From: Symbiodinium natans
Taxonomy: Eukaryota > Sar > Dinophyceae > Suessiales > Symbiodiniaceae
Assembly: GCA_905221605.1 (NCBI GenBank)
Contig: CAJNDS010002592.1
Span: forward strand, 277,001-341,000
Direction: 5' to 3'
Length of the DNA: 64,000 bases
The position numbers and the translations under genes are program-made. Shown in pieces: positions 45,280-57,410 of the stretch (position 1 is its first letter; each line of letters opens with the position of its first letter). A model generated the notes under the pieces. It saw nothing but the letters and a program-made list of their open reading frames with translations, was not told the origin of the DNA and searched no databases.

Positions 45280-45790
45280 GGGTCCCTCCGCGACAAAGGT
45301 TTGTAACAGACGTGCCGTGTCCGCGACAACCCCCCCCGCGACAAGGCTACAACCCCCCCCCCCCCGACAAGACAGCAATACCATTGAATTTTCTCATTGC
45401 CAATCTCGATGCGACCTTGATGCGTGTCTGCAGCAACTTTCACTCTCAGTCCGCGACAAGGCCTGCGACAGGGCGCGACATACCCGCGACAACCCGCGCG
45501 ACTGCTCGAGCCAGCAGGTGCCCATCCGTAGGACATCCTTGAACGAGAAGCCCAGGGTTTATATTTACAGGGTTCAGGGTTTAAGGCTCTCCAGTAAAAT
45601 CCCTGCGGTCCCTAAACCTTTCATCCGAAACCCCAACCCTGAACCTAAACCCTTTACCCTAAACCCTTACAAAACCCAACTAAGAAAATTGGGTTCAAAG
45701 TAGCGGCGCGACAAAGGTATGAAACAACCTGCCCGCGACAAGGCTTGTAGCAGAGGGCGGGGGGGACCCCCCGCGACAACCCGAATTTTA
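45280..45790. repeat. CGCGACAA-motif spacer between the 400-bp repeats
   Basis: About eleven copies of (C)GCGACAA/G occur in two clusters (45288-45500 and 45707-45780), mixed with C-runs (CCCCCCCC). Between them (45555-45685) is a patch of degenerate telomere-like units, first GGGTTTA-type then CCCTAAAC-type, i.e. in opposite orientations. No gene is supported here. Confidence 0.75.
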
Positions 45791-45796
45791 ACCCAC

Positions 45797-46197
45797 GTTG
45801 AACGACTTCCAGCGAAGCCGCATAAAGAATGCTTGGTGGAGTCTAGTCGGCAACTAAATATGCAGAGGCCGCTGCAACGTTCCACGAAAGGTTGTGAAGT
45901 GAAGTCCGCTAGGCAGGAACAAAAAATAAAAAGCTGCAATCGAAAACAGGATCAGTGCATACAGTGCATGCTGGTTCTTTCGTCACCAAACACGGGCACC
46001 CGCAAGTCTTCTCCAGTGGGCTTGACAACCGTTCAGCCTGCAACCGCCTCGTTCAGGGAGAAGGCCACTGTTGAGAAAGCCTGCCCTCGAAAAACGATAC
46101 TACAAGTCTTGCACAAGCCTGAGCAGCTTTAGCAAGCGATTCGAGGTGCGTTGGGGTTTAGCTGTGTTGACTGCCCTCAGGAAAGTTAGCCGGATAT
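45797..46197 (+). repeat. 400-bp direct repeat, copy 2
   Basis: Second copy of 44834-45235. It leads directly into a protein-like continuation (ISPETFKQVAVAGAAL), so this is probably the copy with its original downstream neighbour. Confidence 0.95.
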
Positions 46198-46199
46198 CG

Positions 46200-48155
46200 C
46201 CGGAGACGTTCAAGCAAGTGGCAGTGGCTGGAGCCGCACTATCCGGTTGTGCACAGCCATGCTGCTTTGTTGCTTTTTGTTTGCTTTCTGTTTGGACGCT
46301 GTGGACATTCTTGTGTCACGCCAAGGAAACGGGAGACATCCTTCTCTTCAAGTCCGAAGGTACCTTCCCGAGGCTCCCAGAGCGGGTTTATCAAGACGTC
46401 GAAATTTTAGCAATGATGACCATGCATTGCAGTTTAGTAGGTGGTGACCACAGGAACGACCAGAACCCAAACAGCCATCTCGCTTCCTTAACTGCAGAAT
46501 TCTTGCGGTTTTTGAGAGGTTGATCCGTGCAGCCTCAGCTGGTACATCACGGCATGGTCGCTTCGATCACGTGGGCCGCACGGCAGGGAATTAGCAACTT
46601 TCTTCTCTGTTCAGCTCATAGATTCTTGATGATTCTTGAAGTCGTAGTACTTGAACTTCCATGGCATTCCCACATGTTTGAGGCACCCATGTAGCAGTCC
46701 GCGACACAGCGTAACCCCAAGATTCCCCACACGCCACGTGCACCGATTTTGCAGGGTCAGGCCACCGCAGGGTACGTTGTGTCACGCGTCCACATCCGCA
46801 GGTCATCCCTTGTACAGCTTGCCAAGGCGCACAAAGAGCATTCTAGGCCTGGCTGTCGGAAGGTCTCATACTCAGATTGGAGGGCGACACCATCGGCGTG
46901 CTGGAAGCGACAGGCTGTCGTGAACGGAGTTTTGACATGTATACTGAAAGTTATACATACGAATGTAAATCCTATGTGGTGAGAGTCACCGAGCTGACTT
47001 GTTGGTGGGCCCCAGCACTGAATGTGCTGAGACTGTGGTGTTGCTCTGACATGGCCAGACACCTCCCTGTAGGAAATGAAGGCGTTGGGCTCTGCACCTG
47101 GAGAACCTTTCTAGCCAACGGCTGGCAGTCTCTCGGGCAAACATGTGCTATCAATTGTCTCTGAAGTTCTGCATCTTTGAAAGTGCAATGCGAAACTCAG
47201 GAACTTGTATCCGGAGCTGGCTTTGCGTCGCCACTCGCCTCACTCGCCAGTTCTGGCTCCTGCAAATACGAATCCCAGTGGTTTTGGCTTGGCCACTGAG
47301 GCGTGCGATGCCCGCGAAACCCAGAGACACTGTCTGCTCTCCAGGCCCTTGGGTGGCACTGGGAATTCACACGAAGCCTCTAGATTCAGCAGGTGTTTGC
47401 CGTGAGGCATGGCAAGCCAGTTGCCCACTATCCATGCTCACTTTGAGCAACAAGTCTTTGTGTCAGTACCTTTTCAATGCTGAACCTGCAGAGGGGGCTG
47501 AAAAGCACGGAATTCACCGCTGGGGAGCAAGCCAGCATCTGAATGCCGCTAAATTATATATAAATTCAGGAATGGGTTGGAACCGTCATTGGCAAGCCAT
47601 ACAACCTCTCCGCCACTTTGATGCAAAGCTGTGCTCCGAAGGGGCTCGCCGTAGGCTGCGCAGACAGGCGACGATGCTTCGCGTTGCTTTCTTCGAGATG
47701 CGAGATGCCGCCGTTTTACTCGTGCAATGCAGCCGATGTGCTGAGGTAAGCAAGCTCCGGCACCGGGGGTCAACAGGAGGTGGACAGCAGGACTTACAGC
47801 AGGTAGTTTACACTTCTGCGTGCAGACATGCGGAGCATATTTCTTGAGACTTTGTTTCCTCCTGGGCACGCTTGTTTCCTTTTTGTGGCAGGATTTCTTC
47901 TGCTCACAATTAGTTGCCGAAGCGCTGAAAGTTCTCGGCGTCATACCTCGAGGTACCGTGGTTTCTGCTTATTGCCAGTTTGGGGGGGCAGGGGAATGGG
48001 CACTCGCTGCCAGGTTTGACGTTGTCTCGGGTGAGTATTTTGTTGTTTGCACGGACCTTTGCAGGCAGCCGTTCAAGAGTCACCCTTCCAAATTCAAACA
48101 TGGTCACACGCACACATATGAATGTGGGACTCCTTCAATCGGCGTCCTGGGCTAG
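46200..48155 (+). CDS. candidate multi-exon gene, C-terminal segment resembles papain-like C92 (YiiX/YaeF) amidases
   Basis: Protein-like segments: ISPETFKQVAVAGAAL (46195-46243), TFPRLPERVYQDVEILAMM (about 46362), GDTIGVLEATGC (46884) with FDMYTESYTYEC after it, MLRVAFFEMRDAAVLLVQC (about 47673) ending near a GTAAGC donor, and after TGGCAG|G the segment DFFCSQLVAEALKVLGVIPR (about 47893-47952). The last has the CS-x-LVA-x-x-L-x-x-x-GV pattern found around the Cys of permuted papain-like (C92-type) enzymes, and LEATG suits the preceding strand of that fold. The expected upstream His motif was not found, and the segments may not all be one gene. The assignment is tentative. Confidence 0.3.
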
Positions 48156-48213
48156 TTCCCATCATACTCAATCACAGACTCAGTCGATCACCCTCTCATT
48201 CTATCCCTCTCTT

Positions 48214-48242
48214 GTCTCTCTCTCTCTCTCTCTCTCTGTCTT

Positions 48243-48291
<49 letters not shown>
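48214..48291. repeat. (TC)n microsatellite
   Basis: Two (TC)n runs interrupted by TGTCTTTTTTT. Polypyrimidine, possibly intronic. Confidence 0.95.
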
Positions 48292-48294
<3 letters not shown>

Positions 48295-48299
48295 TTCTT

Positions 48300-49889
48300 C
48301 ACCTGAAAAGCCCCGAAGGTTCCCAAGGTTCCCAACCTCTCCCACGCTGGTTGCAGTGGCACACGGAGTACACTGGGGCGATCCTTCCCCTCGCTCCATG
48401 CGATTGCTCATCAAAGGTCAGAAAGACTCTGCAGAGTTTTGGCCATCGTCCTTTTCAGCCAGGAGACATTGCTGCTGTTTAGGCAGGTGTTTCAACGAAG
48501 GGTCTGAGCAAAACAAACCTTCCGCCGTTGAAAGATCTGTTTTATTGAGCCCATCCCCACCTGCAGGACCATTTTCGAGTGCACGGACCTACCTTCAAGC
48601 TCCTGCCCAGACATGCAATGAAATGCACCCTAACAACCCTGCAAATGACGAACAAGCATGGCAAAGTTAACAAAAAAGGGCTGCAAGTAATGACCTCATC
48701 CTAAAATTCAGCCGCTGCTGCTCTTCATTGCAGGTTGTTGCTGCCACCCAAGCCTCAGGCCCCTGTTTGCAAGACCTGTCTGAAAGCTCAGCCGCCTCGC
48801 TTCTGGGCCTGATTCTTTTGAAGGCGTGGCGTACATGCACCACTGAAATAGTTTGCTTCAGTTCTGCCTTCTTGTAGGCTCCTCAGCACCTGGGCTCTCG
48901 ACCTGGATGTCCTTTGAAAATTAATTGCCAAATCATTCCTGGCTGAAATAGAGTGCCACTGAATACCTCCCCTTGTGTGTAGGGATAAAGTTTCAGCAGT
49001 TTCGGCAGCGGCTGTCGAGAAGGCTTTGTACATAGTCTTGTGGTGAATGAAGGGTTTCGTTTTCCTTTTGGTTTGAAGGGTCTCTTGAAACCCAGTCTGT
49101 ACCCAAACTACTTGTCGGCATAAGCTTGTCTTCGGCATGTCTTGGGCTTGTTATCTCTTCTTGCTTTTGCGAAGGTAGCCTGCGTGCCAGGGTCCGGAAT
49201 CCACTCCTCTGAGTAAGTTTGGCCTCCGTCCAGCTAGGCGGAAGCGAAACAAATTCACTCTGGTGGCTGCATTTTGTATTCCTTTATCTTGCTATGAACA
49301 TACGGCAAAAGAACTGTGGACCACTGAGCTGCAACTGAATGGGCTGTTTGAAGCTACGGGTATTTTGAAGGTGTTCTCTTGAATTTTACGAGTCAGTGTT
49401 GTCAGTACCTTCATTTGCTTTGACTAGTATATCCTCCAAATGCGCCTTTCCATAAGTCAATTGACCGTTTCAGTCACGAGCGCAGCTCCGATATCACCTT
49501 TGAGAGTTTGCCACAGCGTGACAGCCGAGTTGTTGCATGGCGAGGAGCACACCAATACCTTGCTCTCCGGGATGCAGCCTCGACCCTGAGGATCTGACAA
49601 TTGCAGCTCGTCGAAGAGTCAAGATGCAAGCCTGACTCTAGTATATAGAAAGTTTATGTGCATGCCATTTCATATGCATATATCTATGTACATCTTATAG
49701 TATGTGTATACCTGACTGTACCTGTGGCTGCCTTTCAATCTCAACTCCGGGAAAGGGAAGGCTTGCCGCTGTTCTTGCTAGAAAGATCGCTGAGTCGCTG
49801 AGCTGAGGATTTCAGTTTGGGTGATCAAGTCAATGCTAGCAGCGGCTCCGCGAAGCGTGACGCAACTGATGCTTGGCTTGACATGATTG
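48300..49889. other. no supported gene
   Basis: Open frames on both strands are short and lack motifs. AT-rich TATA/CATA sequence lies at about 49640-49710. I see nothing else. Confidence 0.4.
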
Positions 49890-49931
49890 TTTAGGGTTTA
49901 GGGTTTAGGGTTTAGGGTTTAGGGTTTAGGG
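49890..49931 (+). repeat. interstitial telomere-type repeat (TTTAGGG)6
   Basis: Six perfect TTTAGGG units, the plant-type telomere unit that is also used by dinoflagellates. Unique sequence lies on both sides, so this is an internal site, not a chromosome end. Confidence 0.95.
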
Positions 49932-50407
49932 TGACATGTGCCAGGTCATTTCCCAGAAGGTCCCACAGTTCACGGTATGTTTGTCCCGTGGTTTTTAGCA
50001 CACAAAGCCAGACATGCCAGACTTTGTCATGCCGAGGTAAGCTTATGGTGAGGACGGCAGCCGTCGCAGCAAGATCCAAAAGTCATCCATGGTTCTAGGA
50101 AACTTTTGTATTTGAGTTGCGCCTCGGTCAGAGTGTCAGGGTGTGGGAAACCAGTTAGCAAGGGTCGAGACACTTTGGGTCGTCAAGCTTTGCGCTGGTG
50201 CCACTGGGTGCAGGCAGCTTTACCTGTTGTAGCGGACATGACGCGCATTGCTTCCATGATTTTATATCCTTTGTCGGAGCCATTGCAGGCAAGGGACTGC
50301 GTCAAGCCGTGCAAAAAAACAGATGCCAGCAGAGCATGAACTGTGAGAAGCCCTTGTCCACAGGGCCCGGGCAGGGATAGGCTTTCAGTGAGCTTGGACT
50401 GCTGGAA

Positions 50408-51700
50408 ATGAAGAGACAGATGCTCGGATATGCTCAGGGCTGGGCAGCCGAGAAGAACCAACAAGAACAAGAGAAGACACAGGCAGATCTCCCTGCAACA
50501 ACACGTGCTGTTCTACCTGTCATTCAATACCGCCGTTTCTCCGGCATCGCAACGAGCAGTTCTTGTCATCAGGAGGCCATGCATGTGCAGCGGCCTCACA
50601 CCCGACAATGCCTTATGCGGACATCGGTGTCGTCGATGCCACTTTGCCAGGCAGCAGAGAGAGCTCAAAAAGAAGAGGAAGAAAAGAGGCAAGGCCAACA
50701 CGAAGTGCAGATCGAGGCACACGAGAAGATCAAGAAACAGAGCATCTGTTTTGGAGGCGGCAGAAGGAGGCAAGGTACCGCGAAAAGCAACGTGAGCGAC
50801 TCCAGGAATGGCCGGAGCACTCAGAGGATTTGTTAGCCTTCACTTTTATGCTGTCATTTCCAGTCCTGTGCGATCTGATAAAGATGCTCTGCTTCTTGCG
50901 TGTCCGTTGCGAGTGCTAGGCAGCGCCAAAAGATGGAGAAGCTTGAGGAGCAGAGGCTCGCAGAGGAGCAAGAAGAAGAAAAGGAGGCACAGAAGAGCCG
51001 ACTTCAGGAGTTCATGTCCTTTCTGCGCACTGAAGTGCACGTTTTTGGCCGGATCCCAAACTTCCCAAACACCCAAATCCTAAATCAAATCCTAAATGTC
51101 TCTGGGCACAGGCCGCCGAAGCGGCCAGGAAGCAAAGCCGTGGCCTCAGAGTTGCTGTTCGTTGCATGTAGCGCAAGGTCTCATGCAGTATCATGTGCTA
51201 GTATATTTATGTAATATACTATGCAACAAACATCATCTATATAATGGAGAATCTCTTCTGTACTGCGCAGTATACAACATATAGCATGTAGTAGTATCTT
51301 AGGCATATTTAAAATTTTCAGTAGATGTTTAGCAGAGCCGGCCTTGTGGTTTCAGAGTTTCTGGAACAGCAGCATCCTTGCATAGACATCAGGGATGCGA
51401 AGCCTTCCTCAACAGAAATGCGGAGTGTTGAGCCTAAAGCCTCACACCCAGAGTCCTTCGAGTATTCTCTGAAATTACCATTTCCTGTCCCGTGCACTCA
51501 GCACTCCACAGCATTCCACCGCTAAGCAGCTCGCAGATGCAGTGCGTCAGGTGCTGTGCGAAGAGGGCGTGGAGCACTCGGTTGGCATCAGAGCCAGGGG
51601 AGAAGGGGGAACGACTCGACTTGATTCAGTGGGGTCCGGCCACTTGTGCGCGGAGTCTGGTCATCGGAACCCTGTGGATGGGAGGGTCAAGGATGTTGTC
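50408..51700 (+). CDS. coiled-coil, charged protein, several exons
   Basis: Exon-like segments in different frames: AAERAQKEEEEKRQGQHEVQ (about 50658), WRRQKEARYREKQRERLQEW (about 50755-50815), KMEKLEEQRLAEEQEEEKEA continuing to QKSRLQEFMSFLR (50932-51032), and TAKQLADAVRQVLCEEGVEH (about 51519-51580). All are rich in Glu, Lys, Arg and Gln, with a heptad-like pattern. Frame shifts between them imply introns. Such proteins are common in cytoskeletal and flagellar structures. It lies just upstream of the TIR/HET-ankyrin pair, but I see no reason to link it to them. Confidence 0.45.
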
Positions 51701-52210
51701 CCGGGTCCTGCTGTACCTCTGTGTGTCTTGCATGTTTGAGGGGTTGAAGGTTTACATGGTTTGGGCTGGCATCTGCTCCCGGGCTGTGGCCCACATGCCT
51801 GAAACTCTGGTTCTGGCCTGCATTGCCAACAGTCAACGGCTGATGCCTAAGATGCGACCGACTGCAGCCAGTTTTGGAACAACATGCAGACACAGACTCG
51901 GACATGTGACGCAGATTAAATCTGCTTGCTTGCAGAACCCTGAAGCTCCGACCCCAGCCATCAGCTCTTGAGGTTCTTGCGGGCATCAACTCACAACGCC
52001 CTCCCGAGCCAATCCCAAGCCTGGCAAATGAAGACCCGGCCAACCAAAACGATGGGAAGAGTCAAGAAAAGTGATTTACAGTTACACGTCAACGAAGTCC
52101 GGCCACACGCCGCCATGTCACACATGGCTATCCCTGCACCTTGGAAGGCAAAGCTTGGAGTGCAGGGTTGGAAGCGGAACGAAGTGCGCATGGACATATC
52201 TTAGTGGTAT

Positions 52211-52372
52211 CTAACATACATACATGAAGACTGAGGGCTGCGTACATACATGTATAAGTATATATGTGTTTATGTGTATATGTATACATATATACATATA
52301 TATATATGTATATCTATCTGTCTATACACATACATATATCTACGTATGCATCTAGTCAGACAGATATAGATA
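52211..52372. repeat. TA/CA/TG-rich microsatellite
   Basis: Imperfect ACATACATA, GTATA and (TA)n units over about 160 bp, 380 bp upstream of the first TIR/HET-ankyrin gene. Confidence 0.9.
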
Positions 52373-52751
52373 TGGATGGTCGTGTGATGTCGTGAAGGTC
52401 ACACATCATGGGCACTCCGTGTGCAAAGGTACGATGTGGCACCAAGCATGGCTTGCTGCTGTCCCTTTGCTCGCCGGAGTCCTGAAGTGCGCATGTTGCT
52501 TTCGAGACGGAGTGTGAAAGCCCGGGGCAAGAGTAGCAGCCATTCTTCAGGGCTTGGTACGATACGTAATACCAAGGGTCCAGGGCAGTCCAGAATATGC
52601 CGATGCCATTCTGGCACCAGGCAGGTGCTGCACTCGATGTACGGTCCATGTCCCCATGCGCGGCCTCTGTTGCCATGGTCATAGGGATGGTTACTCGCTG
52701 CGACCCTCTGCGGGCGCCGCCAATTGTGCGGAACGCGATCGGCGCTTTCCC

Positions 52752-55700
52752 ATGTGGGTGATCCACGTGGATGATGTGTTGGAGCTGGCTGAGCTGCAGC
52801 CTCACCAACTCTTACTTGCAGCTGGAAAGCTGAGGGAGTACGAGCCCAGCGACGGGTTCGTTACTTTCGTTTCTCACGAATGGTCCGGAGTAGGCCACCC
52901 AGATCCGGAGAATCATCAGCTTCGCTCCTTGCAGCGGATGCTGAGCGCCATACGAAACAACAAGATGACTTTGGCCAGCGACTGAGTCGAGAGAAGCCCT
53001 AAACCATCCCGAAACCCAGGGCACATCGTGTGAAAGCCTCGGATGCCTGGGTGTGGTCCTCTTGGTCCTCTTCTCTCGTGTTAGGCTGGCGACACCATCT
53101 CCTTGGTTCGCTTGGGGCTGACCCGCAGCCTGTCCACAACGGATCTGAAGAAGATCTCACAAGGCAAAGAAAGGTTCAACACCCAATATCACAGCCACTT
53201 CCCAGCACTCGAAAAGAAATGTCGAAGCGGCCCTTCAACCCCTCGAAATCTCCAGGCTGGCTCTGGATCGACTTCGCCTGCGTTCCACAAGCATGCTGCT
53301 GCACCTCTGAAGCAGACCTGGCAGTACAGCAGGGACAGCTGAAGGCGGCTTTATTCTTCGGGATCGAGGGATGTCTCAGGAAGTCTAAAGATGTCTAAGA
53401 GGGTCTAAGGATGTGTAGATGTCATCTAGAATCTCGGGCCTGTGGCCCGAGTACTTTGCATGTTCGGCGCCTGCGCCTGCGCCAGGACGCTGTCATGAGC
53501 CTCCACACCTACGTCGCCCAGAGCTCCTTTTTTGCTGTTCTGGCCCCTGCACAGAATCACGAGAATGGGAGGTGCATTTCTCCCGAATTTCTTGGCATGG
53601 AGAGTTGCTCAGGGAGTGGTGGGGCGAACGTAAGTTGCTGCATCACATGTTCACCCAGAAGGAACACAACCAGCAGTCATGCACTACAACCGCTGCCTGA
53701 TCCAAGTAGCTCTTGCACAGTTTCATGCGACAGGCTGATGAACTATGTTTCTTGGAAACGGAGGGGCTGGTGTCAATTTGAGCTCAGTGTCAACGTTCTG
53801 CTCGGAATCTTGGGTGCAGTTGCTGGAACTGTCTTTCTTTTCATTTCACACTTGCAGTTCGCGCTCACATGGCTTTACTGCCTGGCAAGCTTGGCCGACT
53901 TGCACATTCCCGGATCTCCGCAGCAAAGAATCCCCTGCACCCTGTGACAAGAGAGGGATTGCTTGTCAAGCCCAGGAACAAACCCTGTGCTACACATCGC
54001 CAGCGATGATATTGTTCGGCACATGCACGTGAAGGCAACTGGCCGCATCAAGTCGAATGACTGCCGCAGATGTCCGGTTCTCGTAGAGTCGTAGAGTAGA
54101 GATGCCACGGCAATTGTTGTGAGAATTCAGCTCCTAAGGTTCTCAGTCATCTCTCCCCATGCTGCGGGGACTTCACACGAGAAGAAGACCGGCAGCCACT
54201 TCGGACGCATAGCCCAGCAACACCACTCCCTACCACTCCCTAAAAGTGTGAGTCTGTGTGTGTGTGGGGAGAGAGAGAGAGAGTGCGCGCTTGTCTTGGC
54301 GAAGGGTCCGCGTTTCCCAGGTTTGTCGGCGAGGCTTTGAACCATGTGACTTGCTCGCACTGCCAAGCCAACAGTCCAAGACATGCCACAACTTTCAGCG
54401 TTTTTCCTTGTTGGCCGAGGTCATTGAGTGTCTAGCCAGTGATCTCCGCTCGTCTCGGAATCTGCACAAGCTACAGCTTCTGGACTGTATGCGGACCAAG
54501 CTGCTACAATGTCCCCAAGGAGGTCCATTTTCGAAAGTGAACGCGGCTCTGAGCTCAAGGACCACTTTTTTCCACAATATGCCGGCAAACTTGAATCGCA
54601 ATGGCTGGACAAATCTGCATTACGCTGTGGCCCGCAATGACTTGTTCATGATCAACAACTTGCTAAAGTCAAAGGCGAACGTGAATGCCAAGACACGTGG
54701 GGCTGACAAAGATTTCTTTCTGCGCCCGGCACTTTCGCCCCTTCACGTTTGGCCACTCGGATCGAATTAGAGCCAGAGGCGAAAGAAGCACAGCCCATCA
54801 CTGGCCCACCATTGTTCGGTCGCTCCGCCTTGTTTCATTCCCTCTTTGTGCACGAGGTCCTGCTTTGCCATCAACCCTGCCATTGCAGAAATATTGGTGG
54901 AAAATCGCGCAAACGTTGACAGCGCCGCCGATTTTGGCTGGACTCCCCTGATGTTGAGCTGTCATCAAGGAGCTTTGGGAGCCCTCACACACCTGCGCAG
55001 CCTCAGGTAGCTGTGCAGTTCTTGAATGTTACAACTGTCGGCTTCGGAGGAGGTGAACTGGCTTGTCGGACACTGCTGAGCCTAAGGGCAAGTCCAAACT
55101 CACGGCACAGCTCAGTGTCTCCGGGCATTGCTTTGCAGATGTCGTCTTTCAGTTTTGATACAGGCAAAAAAGACGAAGTAAAATCACTGAAGTACGCCTG
55201 TATAACTATGAGCTCACCTACTCACCTACATGCCCACCCAAAGACTCCGATGTGCTCTCAGGATTCCTCCGCTCTTTCTCGCAGCTTCGGAAGATCAGCT
55301 GCCGGTGGTCGAACTTCTACTGGACGCCCAGGCAGATGTGAACGTTCGATGGGCCGGCATGAGCTGCTTGCTTCAACTTGTGAGGGCTTTGGAAAAACAA
55401 AACTGGCGGAGTTGGCTTCCAGCTGCTTGTGGTTTTAGTTGCTGGTGTTGCGAGCTTGTGAGCTGCGAAACAGATGCAGAGAACACTTCATGCTCAGGTG
55501 CACTGCATGTGATGGCTGCTATGAGCACTATGTTGACTTTGCCGCCGTGGGCCCAGCTGGGCGGCAGGTAGGTCCCCTCACAACTCAATAACCGACCCTA
55601 AGGAAACACATCCTACATGAAAGCAGAGCAATCTGCCCTTGAACGGCACTAGATAGAAGGATCGACCTGAGGACGGGGGGATGGCCTCGGAACCTCAGCC

Positions 55701-56405
55701 CGAAGAAACGTTGGCTCCCGCACATGTCAAGCTCAATGTCAGCTTTCAGTAAGGAGATTTCTGGAAGCTGGGCTTGACCTCAACGAGACCTGCAATGTCA
55801 ACTTTCGCATCTAGGCAATGGCTAGGATTCGATGAATTGTGTCGAGCTTCTGTCAATTGCCCGCACCGTTTGAACATGCTGCCTAACCTGACATCAATGT
55901 GCCTCTTCCGAAAAGGCATAGCTCCTGCAATTTTAAGTGAGAAAAGCGTCCAAGGAACTCGGTCAGGCTTCCTGATGGCCTTTAGTTGCCTGGCAGCATT
56001 CTTCAAGACGGTTTCTCCACAAAACCCCAAGCGACAGCCTTTTACTGCAGAGCTCATGGTACCTGAGGCGCTCTTTGGGACCGAGATGTGCGTCGGGACA
56101 TGCCGAAGGTACGTGGCGGCACACCGCTGGTCTTCGCCGCAGCGCGAGGGAACACAGCAGCCCTGACTGTGTCATTTGGCAGCAACATGAAGGAACAGTT
56201 AAGCAAGCGGCTGGAATTCTACGAACTCGTCACCTGCCGTTGGTCATTCCAGAAGAACCCTGTCCCCTCACGGAAGACCATTAGGTTGCTGGAAGCGGGT
56301 GCGGACACCACGATTCCAAACAGACAGGGCAAGTTGGTGCAAGAAGTGCACCTCGGCGACCGTTTGCAGGTGAAAGTCTCCACTGCTGCCTGCTCAGAGC
56401 CATAG
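52752..56405 (+). CDS. TIR/HET-like domain plus ankyrin repeats, gene A (upstream paralog)
   Basis: Start: ATG at 52752 (MWVIHVDD), matched by MWVISVDN at the start of gene B. N-terminal domain: GFVTFVSHEWSGVGHPDP, then exons 53256-53290 (WLWIDFACVPQ), 53486-53571 (DAVMSLHTYVAQSSFFAVLA), 53734-53804 (SWKRRGWCQFELSVNVLL) and from 53976 (TNPVLHIASDDIVRHMH). The SHEW…WID…CxPQ…SSFFAVLAP…RGWCQFEL order resembles TIR and HET folds (SxxFxVxLSP, WCxxEL and WIDAICINQ types). Ankyrin part: NGWTNLHYAVARNDLFMINN (in 54258-54770), ANVDSAADFGWTPLMLSC (about 54920), LACRTLLSLRASPN (55057), PVVELLLDAQADVNV (about 55303), RRFLEAGLDLNET (55752), GGTPLVFAAARGN (about 56124), IRLLEAGADTTIPN (about 56281). It has at least 11 introns. 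Between 52980 and 53255 one exon is not resolved. A receptor- or effector-like role in signalling or self-defence is inference only. Confidence 0.65.
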
Positions 56406-57410
56406 ATGTTTCCCAGCATGGCCTGGCAGCCTCAAAGTACATTCAGCACCAGTGCCGACATCACCAAGGTATGAAGAATCCAAATTTAATTCGCTCATGC
56501 CTGAGGAGGTGTGCATCAAATTGTCGTCTCACAAGTCGAACAAGCTATAGGCGCTATGTATTCCTCGAGGCCAGTGCCCAGAGTGAGCGATCGATGTTTT
56601 GAACTTCAGCTCAACATTCCTGCATTCCAACCTCCATGCCGTATGCACCTTTCAAGGGAAGCTCAAATAAAGCTCTAGCTAGGCGCTCGTCACAAGGCTG
56701 TCTAGGAGGTTGCAGGCTCTCAAACGAAGTAGCCACCTCGCGCTCTAAACGTTGCCAACATCGGGGTTCGTGCTGAGCACGTTCCGACAGACGTGGGATT
56801 TCTGCTTGGGAAATAGCCAGGGCTTGCAAGAAACATGTTATCAGAAGCATCGCAGACTGCCAAGGAGCTGCTGCACCGAGCAAACGATGTATGTGAACAA
56901 CACCCTTCGTCTGAGACCACAGCCCATCGTACTTTGATAGAGTAGAGAAGGGGTCATGGAACTGGCATCTGGTGTTGCTTGCAGCACTGAAGTGAGAGAA
57001 GACATTAGAGCAGCATGTTTCAGCACATGTTTGTTCAAAATTGTTCAACCTGCCTGTTGAAACCTTGCCCAACCAGCATTTCGAAGCTTGGGGAGCTTAT
57101 TGGGAGGGTGTGTGAGCTTGGGCCATGGCGACTGGGCGATTGGGGCACTTGAGCGTTTGTGGCCGCCGTCGGGTCACACACATCGCGGAGCCGCTGCCGG
57201 GAGCTGCGGGGTTCTGCGAAGGGGTTTTGCAAGGTTGTTGTAGCCCGTCTCGGGCATGTTCTGGCAAGAATGTAATGTTTAGTCGGCTCACTTGTTGCTG
57301 GCTGCACCTGGAGACAGATCATACTTGAGTCTGTTGTTCAGCCTTGGGTTGGAGAGTTGTTGCAATCAGGAGTCAGCAAAAGCCTTTCACTCAACTCGCG
57401 ACTCTTCCCG
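56406..57410. other. spacer between the tandem TIR/HET-ankyrin genes
   Basis: 1.0 kb without exon-like sequence. Minus-strand frames at 56611-57072 and 57035-57322 lack motifs. It presumably holds the 3' end of gene A and the 5' region of gene B; no promoter motif can be recognised. Confidence 0.45.
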
